From positions 1 to 10,170 of the forward strand of contig JAPXLT010000170.1 in assembly GCA_033809415.1 (NCBI GenBank): a DNA stretch of 10,170 nucleotides, in the 5' to 3' direction. The notes beneath the pieces were generated by a model. It saw nothing but the letters and a program-made list of their open reading frames with translations, searched no databases and was not told where the DNA came from. A program made the position numbers and the translations under genes. The stretch comes from JAQVUB01 sp033809415. GTDB taxonomy: Bacteria; Verrucomicrobiota; Lentisphaeria; Oligosphaerales; Oligosphaeraceae. Shown here one piece after another: positions 1 through 5,441 of this stretch (position 1 is its first letter; every line of letters starts with the position of its first letter).

Positions 1-5
1 TGTCT

Positions 6-61
6 AGGGTGCAGGGTGCAGGGGGCAGGGTGCAGGGTGCAGGGTGCAGGGGGCAGGGGGC
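6..61. repeat. Heptamer tandem array, 8 x AGGGKGC
   Basis: Eight uninterrupted 7-bp units, five AGGGTGC and three AGGGGGC, run directly into a G-only stretch and a GC-alternating stretch (62-80). The open frame across it only translates the repeat and is not a gene. The array is purine-rich on this strand. Expansion by slippage is the likely origin; no function is evident. Confidence 0.93.
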
Positions 62-249
62 GGGGGGGTCGCGCGCGCGGTAAGGGTGGTTCGCCCCCTG
101 GTTGGGTGGGGCTTGGAGGCTGTCTGAACCACGACGAAAAAATAGTGCCGCAAAAACGATTTTTCAAGCAGAATCATAAGAAGTCATACAGAAACATAGA
201 AATTCCTAGAGAATCATAACAATTCCTAATTCTGGAAAACTGCTTTTTA
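62..249. other. Intergenic stretch, no gene seen
   Basis: After the G-rich tail of the heptamer array, the composition switches to AT-rich near 125. A degenerate module-A remnant (AACCACGACGAAAAAA) lies at about 127-142. Two interleaved direct repeats follow: GAATCATA at 171-178 and 211-218, and AATTCCTA at 201-208 and 221-228. I see no ribosome site followed by a credible gene. Confidence 0.6.
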
Positions 250-309
250 AACAACGAACCACACCAAAGACACGAAAAAAATTCGTGTTTTTTCGTGCTT
301 TTCGTTGTT
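250..309. repeat. Module A palindrome upstream of glycosyltransferase
   Basis: Two module-A sequences lie head to head. The outer arms AACAACGAA (250-258) and TTCGTTGTT (301-309) are perfect inverted repeats, and the inner arms CACGAA (271-276) and TTCGTG (282-287) also pair. The middle is diverged. It belongs to the same family as the better preserved palindrome at 4878-4924. Confidence 0.8.
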
Positions 310-371
310 CAAAAGAATTCCTCGCTTACTGCGTTTTACGGGGGGATACCGAAAAAAAGTGCTGTCTGGGA

Positions 372-399
372 TCGACAAGTCGGCATTTCTTTTTATATT
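372..399 (+). promoter_or_regulatory. Putative sigma70-type promoter for the GT4 gene
   Basis: TCGACA (372-377) and TATATT (394-399) each match five of six consensus positions and are separated by 16 bp. Transcription would start near 406, giving a leader of about 40 nt before the ATG at 445. The -10 and the bases after it (TATATTGAAGGA, 394-405) recur exactly at 7549-7560, upstream of the secreted orphan gene. Confidence 0.55.
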
Positions 400-444
400 G
401 AAGGAAAGCGCGAATATTCGAAATGCAACAAGAAAGGCTTGCTT

Positions 445-2301
445 ATGCGCACAAAGCAATCATTTTTTTGGCAGTGGCCGATGTTTTTTATGCTGGCGGC
501 AGTTGCATCGATTATGCTGTTGCAGCACATGGTGAAGGTGCAGCGGATACGTGCCGAGATTGCCCGGGCACAGGAATTTCAGATGACCGGGAATTCGTTC
601 CGATTTTCTGAAGGAATTCAGAGTGATTTGCAGTTCCGCATCGAGCAGCCTTTGGCTGGACATGGGTTGTTGCTTAGCTTGCGTCAGGAAGTTCCGCAAT
701 TCCAAAGGGCATCTGGGAAGCTGGCTGAAGAGATGCAGGATTTGCAGAAGGAGTGGGGGAATCTGGCTGGAACTGCGAATGTTTTTACTTCGGATGGACG
801 ACCGGTTGCCTCTGCTTCATTGCGTCTACAGCACAGCCTGATGCGGGATGCCGACAGCAACCTTCTTCCCTTGGCGCAACTCCCGATGCTGCCGCCGGGC
901 AACTATCAGCTCCGGGTGAAATTTCTTACTCCACCGCAGAAGTCTGATTTACCGGAAGTGAGTCTGCATCTGTCTTGCGGAGTCTGCACACTGGAATATC
1001 TTCCGTTGTATCTGAATTGGTGCATAATTCTGCTGCTGATCCCGTTTAGTCTCTTTTTCTGGTATCGACTGATCGAATGTGTTTTCTGGTTCAAAAGGCA
1101 GCGTGAACAGGAAAAATGGCTCAGTGAAGGAGTCGGCCAGAGCCAAATCATGTATGTGATGACACGATACCCGCTCTGGAGCGAAACCTTCCTGCGCCAG
1201 GACCTGCAATTCCTTCTGAAAGAGGGAGTGCCCCTCGAACCCGTGGCACTTTTTCCCGGAGATTGCACAGCACAGCCGGACTGGCCGGCAGTGCGGATTT
1301 TAAGTCCGGAGGTGATTCCCATAGCAACATCTGGGAAAGGGGGTTCCTGGTGGCGGAAGTTGCGTTGCCTGATTCCGGCTCGGGTTCAATGTTCTCTGGT
1401 TTGGTTTCGGCACCGGCGTTTGTTGCGCGAGCTGTTCCGGCAGGGAAAACTTTGTCATGCGCGGCATATCCATGCAGAATTTGCGGATTTGGGGGCGTTG
1501 CTGGCCGCTGTGGCTGCGCGGTATCTGGGAGTGGGCTTCAGCTTGGGGGTTCATGCCGCCGATGTGTATACGAACCGCTACTCGCTCGATTACCTGTGCC
1601 GGAAAGCAAAATTTATTACCGTTTGCAACCGGGCAGCAGGTGCTTACTTGGCGCGAAAGTGTCCGATAGCCGCAAAGAAGCTGCATCTGATCCATCATGG
1701 CCTGACGATCGAGGACTGGCCCTTTCGCGAAAAGCAGACATTCCAGGAGGTGCCGGAACTTTTATTTGTCGGACGCTTCGTTGCCAAAAAAGGGATTCCG
1801 CTGCTGCTCGAGGCTCTGGCATTGCTTTTGCAGCGAGGACGCCGTCTGCGTTTGACACTGGTGGGGTCGGGCCCCATGGAAGCGGAATTGCGCCAGCAGT
1901 CTGAACAGTTGGAATTGCAGGCGCATCTCGAGTGGGCGGGCGTTTTGGAACGTCGAGAGGTCGGCGGGCGTCTGCGCAAGGCTGATGTTTTTTGTCTGCC
2001 TAGCATTGAACAGACGGATCGCAATCAGGAGGGAATACCCAATGTCCTGGTCGAGGCGATGGCGGTCGGGGTGCCGGTAGTTGGCAGCCAGACCGGCGGC
2101 ATCGGTGAATTGCTGACTCCGCAGACCGGCTGGCCGATTGAAAAAATAAGCGCTGAAATATTTGCTGATACCATCGAGGAAATGCTGCAGAACCCCGCAG
2201 AATGCGAAAAACGCAGACGGCAGGCGCGGCAACGTGTCGAGGCGGAATTCTCCGCTGCACGCACCGTCAAAGCGCGCGCCCGCTTGCTGGAGGGATTTTG
2301 A
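445..2301 (+). CDS. Membrane-anchored GT4 glycosyltransferase, WcaL/AmsK-like
   Basis: A 618-residue protein. The ATG at 445 is preferred over the in-frame start at 295 because AGAAAGG (431-437) sits 7 nt upstream and a promoter fits at 372-399; the extra 50 residues would translate repeat DNA. Visible parts: a membrane segment at about 8-26, a predicted periplasmic region at about 30-187, a second membrane segment at about 188-211 followed by KRQR, then a cytoplasmic GT-B transferase. The opening RYPLWSETFLRQDL (241-254) is typical of exopolysaccharide transferases such as WcaL and AmsK. Family GT4 signs are FVGRFVAKKG (441-450), LVGSGPMEAELR (472-483) and the EX7E motif EGIPNVLVEA with Glu529 and Glu537. 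GT4 enzymes transfer sugar from a nucleotide sugar with retention; the substrate cannot be read here. The exported N-terminal domain is unusual. The gene appears monocistronic. The GT4 call is firm; a capsule or exopolysaccharide role is inference. Confidence 0.93.
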   Translation: MRTKQSFFWQWPMFFMLAAVASIMLLQHMVKVQRIRAEIARAQEFQMTGNSFRFSEGIQSDLQFRIEQPLAGHGLLLSLRQEVPQFQRASGKLAEEMQDLQKEWGNLAGTANVFTSDGRPVASASLRLQHSLMRDADSNLLPLAQLPMLPPGNYQLRVKFLTPPQKSDLPEVSLHLSCGVCTLEYLPLYLNWCIILLLIPFSLFFWYRLIECVFWFKRQREQEKWLSEGVGQSQIMYVMTRYPLWSETFLRQDLQFLLKEGVPLEPVALFPGDCTAQPDWPAVRILSPEVIPIATSGKGGSWWRKLRCLIPARVQCSLVWFRHRRLLRELFRQGKLCHARHIHAEFADLGALLAAVAARYLGVGFSLGVHAADVYTNRYSLDYLCRKAKFITVCNRAAGAYLARKCPIAAKKLHLIHHGLTIEDWPFREKQTFQEVPELLFVGRFVAKKGIPLLLEALALLLQRGRRLRLTLVGSGPMEAELRQQSEQLELQAHLEWAGVLERREVGGRLRKADVFCLPSIEQTDRNQEGIPNVLVEAMAVGVPVVGSQTGGIGELLTPQTGWPIEKISAEIFADTIEEMLQNPAECEKRRRQARQRVEAEFSAARTVKARARLLEGF

Positions 2302-2333
2302 ACAACGAAATGCCCATTAGTGTTTTTCGTTGT
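2302..2333. repeat. Module A remnant hairpin between convergent genes
   Basis: ACAACGAAA (2302-2310) and TTTCGTTGT (2325-2333) form a perfect 9-bp inverted repeat with a 14-nt loop, starting at the stop codon of the glycosyltransferase gene. It shares TTGAACAACGAAATGCCC with 5153-5170. No T-run follows on either strand, so it is not a standard intrinsic terminator, though it could slow convergent transcription. Confidence 0.7.
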
Positions 2334-2353
2334 AAAAAAACTGTTACCCAGTT

Positions 2354-3322
2354 TTACTCTTGGAATTCCTGCAACTGCCTTACGAAGTCCTGAATGAACA
2401 GGTCAAGATAGTTTGGCGCGGCTGCGGACAGGTGTGGCAGGCGCCAGAGGTTTGGACAGTCCATCAGCGGTGAATTTTCCGGCAGGGGTTCTTCGGGGAA
2501 GACATCGAGGAACGCGGCTTTCAGACGCTGCTGGCGAAGAGCCTTCCCGAGGGCGTCTACGTCGATGGCATTGCCGCGCCCGAAATTGCTGACCGTAGCA
2601 TGGGCAGGCAGCAGGGCGATGCGACGGTGGTCCAGGATTCCGTCGGTTTCCGGGCTTTTCGGCAGGCAGAGGATCAAATGATCGGCTTGCGGAAGCTTGG
2701 TGTCCAGCGTAGTTTCATCGAAAAGCTGGTCTTCCGGCGTGAACCACTCCGGCGCGGGGAGATTCAGATTTCGTCGCATGCCGGCGATATGGGTTCCGAA
2801 GGGCTTCAGCATTTTTCCGATATACTGTCCGATCCTTCCAAAGCCCAGGATCAAGATATGGCTGCCTTTCAGGGTGTTCTGCTGCTGGCTGATTTCGGCG
2901 CGGGGCCAGCTTTGCGCTGCCAGGGTGCTGTTGGCAACAAAGAGTCCACGGCATATTCCCAGCAAAGCACCGACGGCAGTTTCGGCGATTAGTTCACCAT
3001 GAAAACGCCCATTCCAGCTTTGTATATGCGGAGGCAGTTGCAAGGTGAAGTAATCTTTGCCGGCGGCCGGCGTGGCGATGATTTTCAGCTTTGGCGCCAG
3101 TGCGAGCCATTCCTGGCGAAAATTCCAGGTGATGGCGATGGATGCATCCTTTAGCGCTGCCTGAAAATCCTTTTCGCTTTTACAAAGTCTGATTTCGTAA
3201 TCCGGCAGCAAACCAGACAACATCGCGGCCTGTCTGGCAGTCATCTGCCAGCAGGCCACACACGGATGCCGCAAATAAATGGCAATGACTGGTTTGGCGC
3301 TGGGGCTGTTCGGCGGTCTCAT
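2354..3322 (-). CDS. D-2-hydroxyacid dehydrogenase, probably NADP(H)-preferring
   Basis: A 322-residue protein of normal family length (about 310-340), so apparently intact. It should interconvert a 2-oxoacid and a D-2-hydroxyacid in the cytoplasm; the substrate is not readable. The substrate domain occupies about 1-115 and 295-322, and the nucleotide domain lies between. GFGRIG (160-165) is the dinucleotide-binding loop. The catalytic triad is Arg249 (in NFGRGNAID), Glu278 (in DVFPEEPLP) and His297 (in LPHLSAAAP). The acidic residue that ends beta-2 in NAD enzymes, 18 residues past the last loop glycine, is Arg183 here, followed by Arg184, which in this family usually goes with NADP(H). The ATG at 3322 has GGGAG (3333-3337) 10 nt upstream. 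It converges on the glycosyltransferase gene 52 bp away, and its upstream region is built from repeat module C. Relatives include glyoxylate/hydroxypyruvate reductases and phosphoglycerate dehydrogenases. Confidence 0.93.
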   Translation of the reverse strand: MRPPNSPSAKPVIAIYLRHPCVACWQMTARQAAMLSGLLPDYEIRLCKSEKDFQAALKDASIAITWNFRQEWLALAPKLKIIATPAAGKDYFTLQLPPHIQSWNGRFHGELIAETAVGALLGICRGLFVANSTLAAQSWPRAEISQQQNTLKGSHILILGFGRIGQYIGKMLKPFGTHIAGMRRNLNLPAPEWFTPEDQLFDETTLDTKLPQADHLILCLPKSPETDGILDHRRIALLPAHATVSNFGRGNAIDVDALGKALRQQRLKAAFLDVFPEEPLPENSPLMDCPNLWRLPHLSAAAPNYLDLFIQDFVRQLQEFQE

Positions 3323-3348
3323 TTGTACAATGCTCCCAACTTAACGCT

Positions 3349-3412
3349 TGACAACCACACCGCAAATTCGCGTGCAAACCCATCACTCAAAGCAGCAACC
3401 CTATAAAAATTT
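3349..3412 (-). repeat. Diverged inverted copy of module C
   Basis: Read on the minus strand it begins TTTATAGGGTTGCTGCTTTG and then diverges (AGTGATGGG instead of ACGGATGGG), with looser similarity continuing to about 3349. The dehydrogenase start lies about 27 bp beyond, so any promoter of that gene must lie in or next to this element. I could not pick a convincing -10/-35 pair in it. Confidence 0.75.
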
Positions 3413-3460
3413 TTCGTACTACTATCATCCAAAATCTTCTTTTTTGGAAAAGATTTTTTT

Positions 3461-3588
3461 ATGGACAAGGGACAGGGACAGGAATGGACAGGAATGGACA
3501 CGATGGACGGAATGGACAAGAATGGACTGCTGAATGGACAATGGACGATGGACAATGGACGATGGACAATGGACAATGGACAATGGAC
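3461..3588. repeat. Heptamer array, RATGGAC, eight perfect units plus degenerate units
   Basis: The perfect part at 3533-3588 is eight 7-bp units (AATGGAC or GATGGAC). Before it, 3461-3532 holds irregularly spaced units (ATGGAC, GGGACA, GGAATGGACA) of the same origin. All six frames across it give low-complexity peptides. An AT hairpin (AAAATCTT at 3431-3438 with AAGATTTT near 3450) lies just upstream. Confidence 0.93.
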
Positions 3589-3602
3589 AGAGATTATGTC
3601 GC

Positions 3603-3683
3603 GCCCTTATAGGGCTTTGCCGATGGTGGGATCCCTGACCCAGGGCGTTGCCCTGGGCTGGTATGTCATGCCCCTTCAGGGCT
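3603..3683. repeat. Three-hairpin intergenic element
   Basis: Three short-loop GC hairpins lie within 81 bp. The first is GCCCT-TAT-AGGGC (3603-3615). The second is a perfect 8-bp stem CCCAGGGC with loop GTT and GCCCTGGG (3639-3657). The third pairs GCCC (3670-3673) with GGGC (3679-3682). All share a CCCT/AGGG core. It looks like a mobile or amplified palindromic element; no T-run follows, so it is not a terminator. Confidence 0.8.
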
Positions 3684-3810
3684 AATTCCAACATTGCCGA
3701 TCCGACTGATCTGACCGATCCTGCCTCTTGCAACGGAGAGCATTCGGGCATCGAAAGGCAAACGTCAATCACAACCGGGACGGTTGCGCTACTTTTTAAA
3801 CCGCATGCCA
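3684..3810. other. Intergenic stretch with small repeats, no gene seen
   Basis: There is an imperfect 9-bp tandem (TCCGACTGA, TCTGACCGA, at about 3700-3717) and a perfect 6-bp hairpin CAACCG-GGA-CGGTTG (3772-3786). Open frames across this stretch run through neighbouring repeats and lack ribosome sites, so I call no gene. Confidence 0.55.
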
Positions 3811-3872
3811 TTCCATCCGTCAAAGCAGCAACCCTATAAAAATTTTCGTGCCTTTTCGTGTGGTTCGTTGTT
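3811..3872 (-). repeat. Inverted copy of modules A and C
   Basis: On the minus strand this reads module A (AACAACGAACCACACGAAAA, then GGCACGAAAA), then TTTTTATAGGG and module C up to GACGGATGG. It has the same A-then-C order as the + strand copies at 5.2 and 9.0 kb, which shows that the order belongs to the element. It lies directly downstream of the amidohydrolase stop. Confidence 0.85.
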
Positions 3873-3896
3873 AAAAAAGCATTAAGAGTATTGGTC

Positions 3897-4775
3897 TCAT
3901 TTGTATTCCTGCAAAAGTCTCTCTGCGTTCCGGAAATAGATTTTCTCGAGGACGTCTGTCGGCAAATCCAGAGTGGCGAGGAAGTCCTGGTGCTGATTGT
4001 CGAAATAATCCCTGGCATAGAGGAAGCGATCCTGGAATTCGAGCAGGAATTCCTTGGCGAAGACCGGATCGCGCATCAGGGCGCGGCAGCCGGAACCTGC
4101 CGACCAGTCGCAGTACAGGTTGGGGTACTGGCGCAGCAGCTGAGGCAGACGTCCATTTGGCTGAACCGGACAGGGAACGGGAGGATAATTCTCCGTCTTG
4201 TACAAGTCATCACCCGAGATGTGAATCCAGAAGCCCGGAGCATGGCCAAGAAAAATAGTTTCCGGGCAGAGTTGCAGTGTGCGTTCGAGGGCGTCGATTG
4301 AGCCGCCCCACCATTCCTGCCGGGGATTGACATCCTTGCGCAGGTCTTCCTGAAGATGCAGGGTGACCGGCATTTTCAGCTTGCCGGCCTGCCGGAAAAG
4401 CCAGAGGGCATCGCGGTCATCCATCATCAGGCGCACCTTGAATTCGCCGCAGATTTTTGCACCATAGATCTCATGTGCGGCCTCGAGCATTTCGCAGGCG
4501 TTGGGGCGGCGCGGGTCCGGCGCATAGCCGATGATGAAGCGTTCCGGGGCGCGTTCCTTATAGCTGACGCAGCGGCTGAAGGGGATTGGCCCGGTCGTCG
4601 AGCCAAGGACTTCAGCCGGAATGACCTGGGCATATCCCTTGTCATATTCATAATAGCCGCATTCCCAGCTCAAAAGCCAGGTCTGAGCGATACCGTATCG
4701 ATCCATGTTGGCCAGAAATTTGTCCAGATCGTGCCCATGCCAGTCGGGATGATTGTGCGCATCAATAATTTTCAT
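3897..4775 (-). CDS. Metal-dependent amidohydrolase (Amidohydro_2 type)
   Basis: A 292-residue protein with the TIM-barrel hydrolase plan of the amidohydrolase superfamily. Visible metal or active-site residues are His7 and His9 in IDAHNHP, Glu111 in CGEFK, His140 in MPVTLH, His178 in LGHAPGFW and Asp256 in LYARDYFDN. The segment NLYCDWSAGSG (219-229) and the closing KIYFRNAERLL (278-288) are typical of the Amidohydro_2 branch, common in planctomycetes and lentisphaeras and related to decarboxylating and lactone-hydrolysing enzymes. It has no signal peptide, so it is probably cytoplasmic. The ATG at 4775 has AAAAAGGA (4782-4789) 6 nt upstream, and a promoter fits at 4823-4850. It is separated from both neighbours by repeats, so no operon partner hints at the substrate. 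All expected ligands are present, so it should be active; the reaction is unknown. Confidence 0.92.
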   Translation of the reverse strand: MKIIDAHNHPDWHGHDLDKFLANMDRYGIAQTWLLSWECGYYEYDKGYAQVIPAEVLGSTTGPIPFSRCVSYKERAPERFIIGYAPDPRRPNACEMLEAAHEIYGAKICGEFKVRLMMDDRDALWLFRQAGKLKMPVTLHLQEDLRKDVNPRQEWWGGSIDALERTLQLCPETIFLGHAPGFWIHISGDDLYKTENYPPVPCPVQPNGRLPQLLRQYPNLYCDWSAGSGCRALMRDPVFAKEFLLEFQDRFLYARDYFDNQHQDFLATLDLPTDVLEKIYFRNAERLLQEYK

Positions 4776-4822
4776 CGTTAGTCCTTTTTATCGAGAGATG
4801 ACAATGGTGACATACCGCAAAA

Positions 4823-4850
4823 AATATAATCCGCTTTGCAGAAAAAACAA
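4823..4850 (-). promoter_or_regulatory. Putative promoter of the amidohydrolase gene
   Basis: Read on the minus strand, TTGTTT (4845-4850) is followed after 16 bp by TATATT (4823-4828). The -10 matches five of six positions and the -35 only three. A start near 4815 gives a leader of about 40 nt. The same TATATT-N16 layout is seen at 372-399. Confidence 0.45.
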
Positions 4851-4877
4851 AAAACTGTGCTTTTAACCCATTTTTTT

Positions 4878-4924
4878 ACCACGAAAGGCACGAAAATTCG
4901 TGTTTTTTTCGTGCCTTTCGTGGT
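4878..4924. repeat. Perfect module A palindrome
   Basis: The 19-nt arms 4878-4896 and 4906-4924 are exact inverted repeats (ACCACGAAAGGCACGAAAA against its complement) around a 9-nt centre. The left flank AACCCATTTTTTT (4866-4877) matches the right edge of module B seen at 5.2, 9.0 and 10.1 kb. The perfect arms suggest recent formation or selection for pairing. It lies between the tRNA terminator and the amidohydrolase promoter. Confidence 0.92.
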
Positions 4925-4968
4925 TAAAACCCTTTTTGGACGGGGGGCAATATAGTACGCCATTTCCC

Positions 4969-5011
4969 GAAAAAGAAAAAAGCCGTCTAACTCGTTGGAG
5001 TCAAACGGCTT
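4969..5011 (-). terminator. Intrinsic terminator of tRNA-Thr
   Basis: On the minus strand, arms 4998-5011 and 4980-4993 pair over 14 bp (two G-T pairs) around a 4-nt loop (4994-4997). They are followed by TTTTCTTTTTC (4979-4969). It begins 5 nt after the CCA end of the tRNA, so it defines a short single-gene tRNA transcript. Confidence 0.9.
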
Positions 5012-5016
5012 GAAGA

Positions 5017-5092
5017 TGGAGCCAGCGACCGGAGTCGAACCGGTGACCTCATGATTACAAGTCAAGTGCTCTACCGACTGAGCTACGCTGGC
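5017..5092 (-). tRNA. tRNA-Thr (anticodon UGU), CCA encoded
   Basis: A complete 76-nt cloverleaf. The acceptor GCCAGCG pairs with CGCTGGC; the D-arm has GCTC/GAGC; the T-arm is ACCGG-TTCGACT-CCGGT; the discriminator is T; CCA is encoded at 5019-5017. The anticodon loop is CTTGTAA, with UGU at positions 34-36, reading threonine ACN codons, mainly ACA. The anticodon stem CTTGA/TCATG has one U-U mismatch at the 28-42 pair; the related common sequence TCAAG would pair fully. All other stems are perfect, so I regard it as functional. It has its own terminator and is not in a tRNA cluster. Confidence 0.95.
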
Positions 5093-5103
5093 GGAAAAGA
5101 CAC

Positions 5104-5137
5104 TTATATAATGTAATTCCGGATGCGGGAAAAACAA
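5104..5137 (-). promoter_or_regulatory. Possible promoter of tRNA-Thr
   Basis: On the minus strand, TTGTTT (5132-5137) precedes an AT-rich CATTATATAA (5104-5113). Depending on the -10 chosen, the spacer is 18-21 bp and the start falls just before the mature tRNA end at 5092. The -35 is weak and the exact -10 is not certain. Confidence 0.3.
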
Positions 5138-5153
5138 GCCGCATGGAATCTTC

Positions 5154-5243
5154 TTGAACAACGAAATGCCCGAAAGGACTTGGGGTGGGCTGCCGCCCAC
5201 AACCCATTTTTTAACCACGAACCACACGAAAAAGCACGAAAAT
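5154..5243. repeat. Module A-B-A composite
   Basis: A truncated module A (AACAACGAAATGCCCGAAAG) is followed by module B, then T6 and a full module A (about 5213-5242). Module B pairs TGGG (5181-5184) with CCCA (5203-5206) and GTGGGC (5185-5190) with GCCCAC (5195-5200), leaving a two-base AA bulge. With the T6 it reads as a terminator on the + strand, although no + strand gene precedes it here. Confidence 0.85.
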
Positions 5244-5246
5244 TTT

Positions 5247-5365
5247 TTATAGGGTTGTTGCTTAGACGGATGGGACTGCTCTGGCGAAATTCTTGTGTGC
5301 CAAGGCTGGCTTTACGCAATTGCGTCGGAGGCGACATGGAGCGCCGGCGGCTCGCCGGCACGGCA
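5247..5365 (+). repeat. Full module C-D copy
   Basis: It starts TTTATAGGGTTGTTGCTT, passes through a less conserved middle with GCGAAATTCTTGTGTGCCAA, and ends in GGAGGCGACATGGAGC followed by the hairpin GCCGGC-GGCTC-GCCGGC (5343-5359). It aligns almost end to end with 9023-9142, at roughly 80-85% identity by eye. Frames through it are not genes. Confidence 0.88.
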
Positions 5366-5383
5366 TCACGACTACAACCGAAT

Positions 5384-5435
5384 TTTTTGTCCACGGAAAA
5401 CGCGGAAAATGCGGAAGATTTATAGGGTTGTCACT
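5384..5435 (+). repeat. Variant module A plus truncated C
   Basis: TTTTTTGTCCACGGAAAACG, then CGGAAAATGCGGAAG and TTTATAGGGTTG, match 8987-9034 (GTCCACGGAAAGCACGG…TTTATAGGGTCG). This is a GTCCACGG variant of module A joined to the first 15 or so bases of module C. It is cut off about 7 bp before the stop codon of the CHB_HEX gene. Confidence 0.8.
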
Positions 5436-5441
5436 GACGTC

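Noticed and set aside
16..219. 67-residue open frame over the G-rich heptamer array
   Set aside because: The first half translates the tandem repeat and the rest crosses a degenerate intergenic repeat. It has no ribosome site.
295..444. 50-residue N-terminal extension of the glycosyltransferase
   Set aside because: It would translate the arm of a module A palindrome, lies upstream of the likely promoter and has no ribosome site. The ATG at 445 has a well-spaced one.
2302..2333. Bidirectional intrinsic terminator between convergent genes
   Set aside because: The 9-bp hairpin is real but no T-run follows on either strand. It fits better as a module A remnant.
3461..3588. Phase-variable coding repeat
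   Set aside because: Heptamers can switch frames, but no gene or promoter -10/-35 spacer overlaps this array.
3603..3683. Tandem terminators
   Set aside because: None of the three hairpins is followed by a T-run on either strand, and no gene ends nearby upstream on the + strand.
3425..4018. 197-residue minus-strand open frame
   Set aside because: It runs through the heptamer array, the three-hairpin element and an A-C repeat, and overlaps the amidohydrolase 3' end. Its translation is low-complexity repeat peptide.
3858..4301. 147-residue plus-strand open frame
   Set aside because: It is antisense to the amidohydrolase, whose metal ligands are all present on the other strand.
4778..5227. 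149-residue minus-strand open frame
   Set aside because: It covers tRNA-Thr, its terminator and the module A palindrome, so it is not coding.
5154..5435. CRISPR array from recurring ACCACGAACC-type units
   Set aside because: Units are irregularly spaced, occur in both orientations, vary in sequence and are scattered over 10 kb. There are no cas genes.
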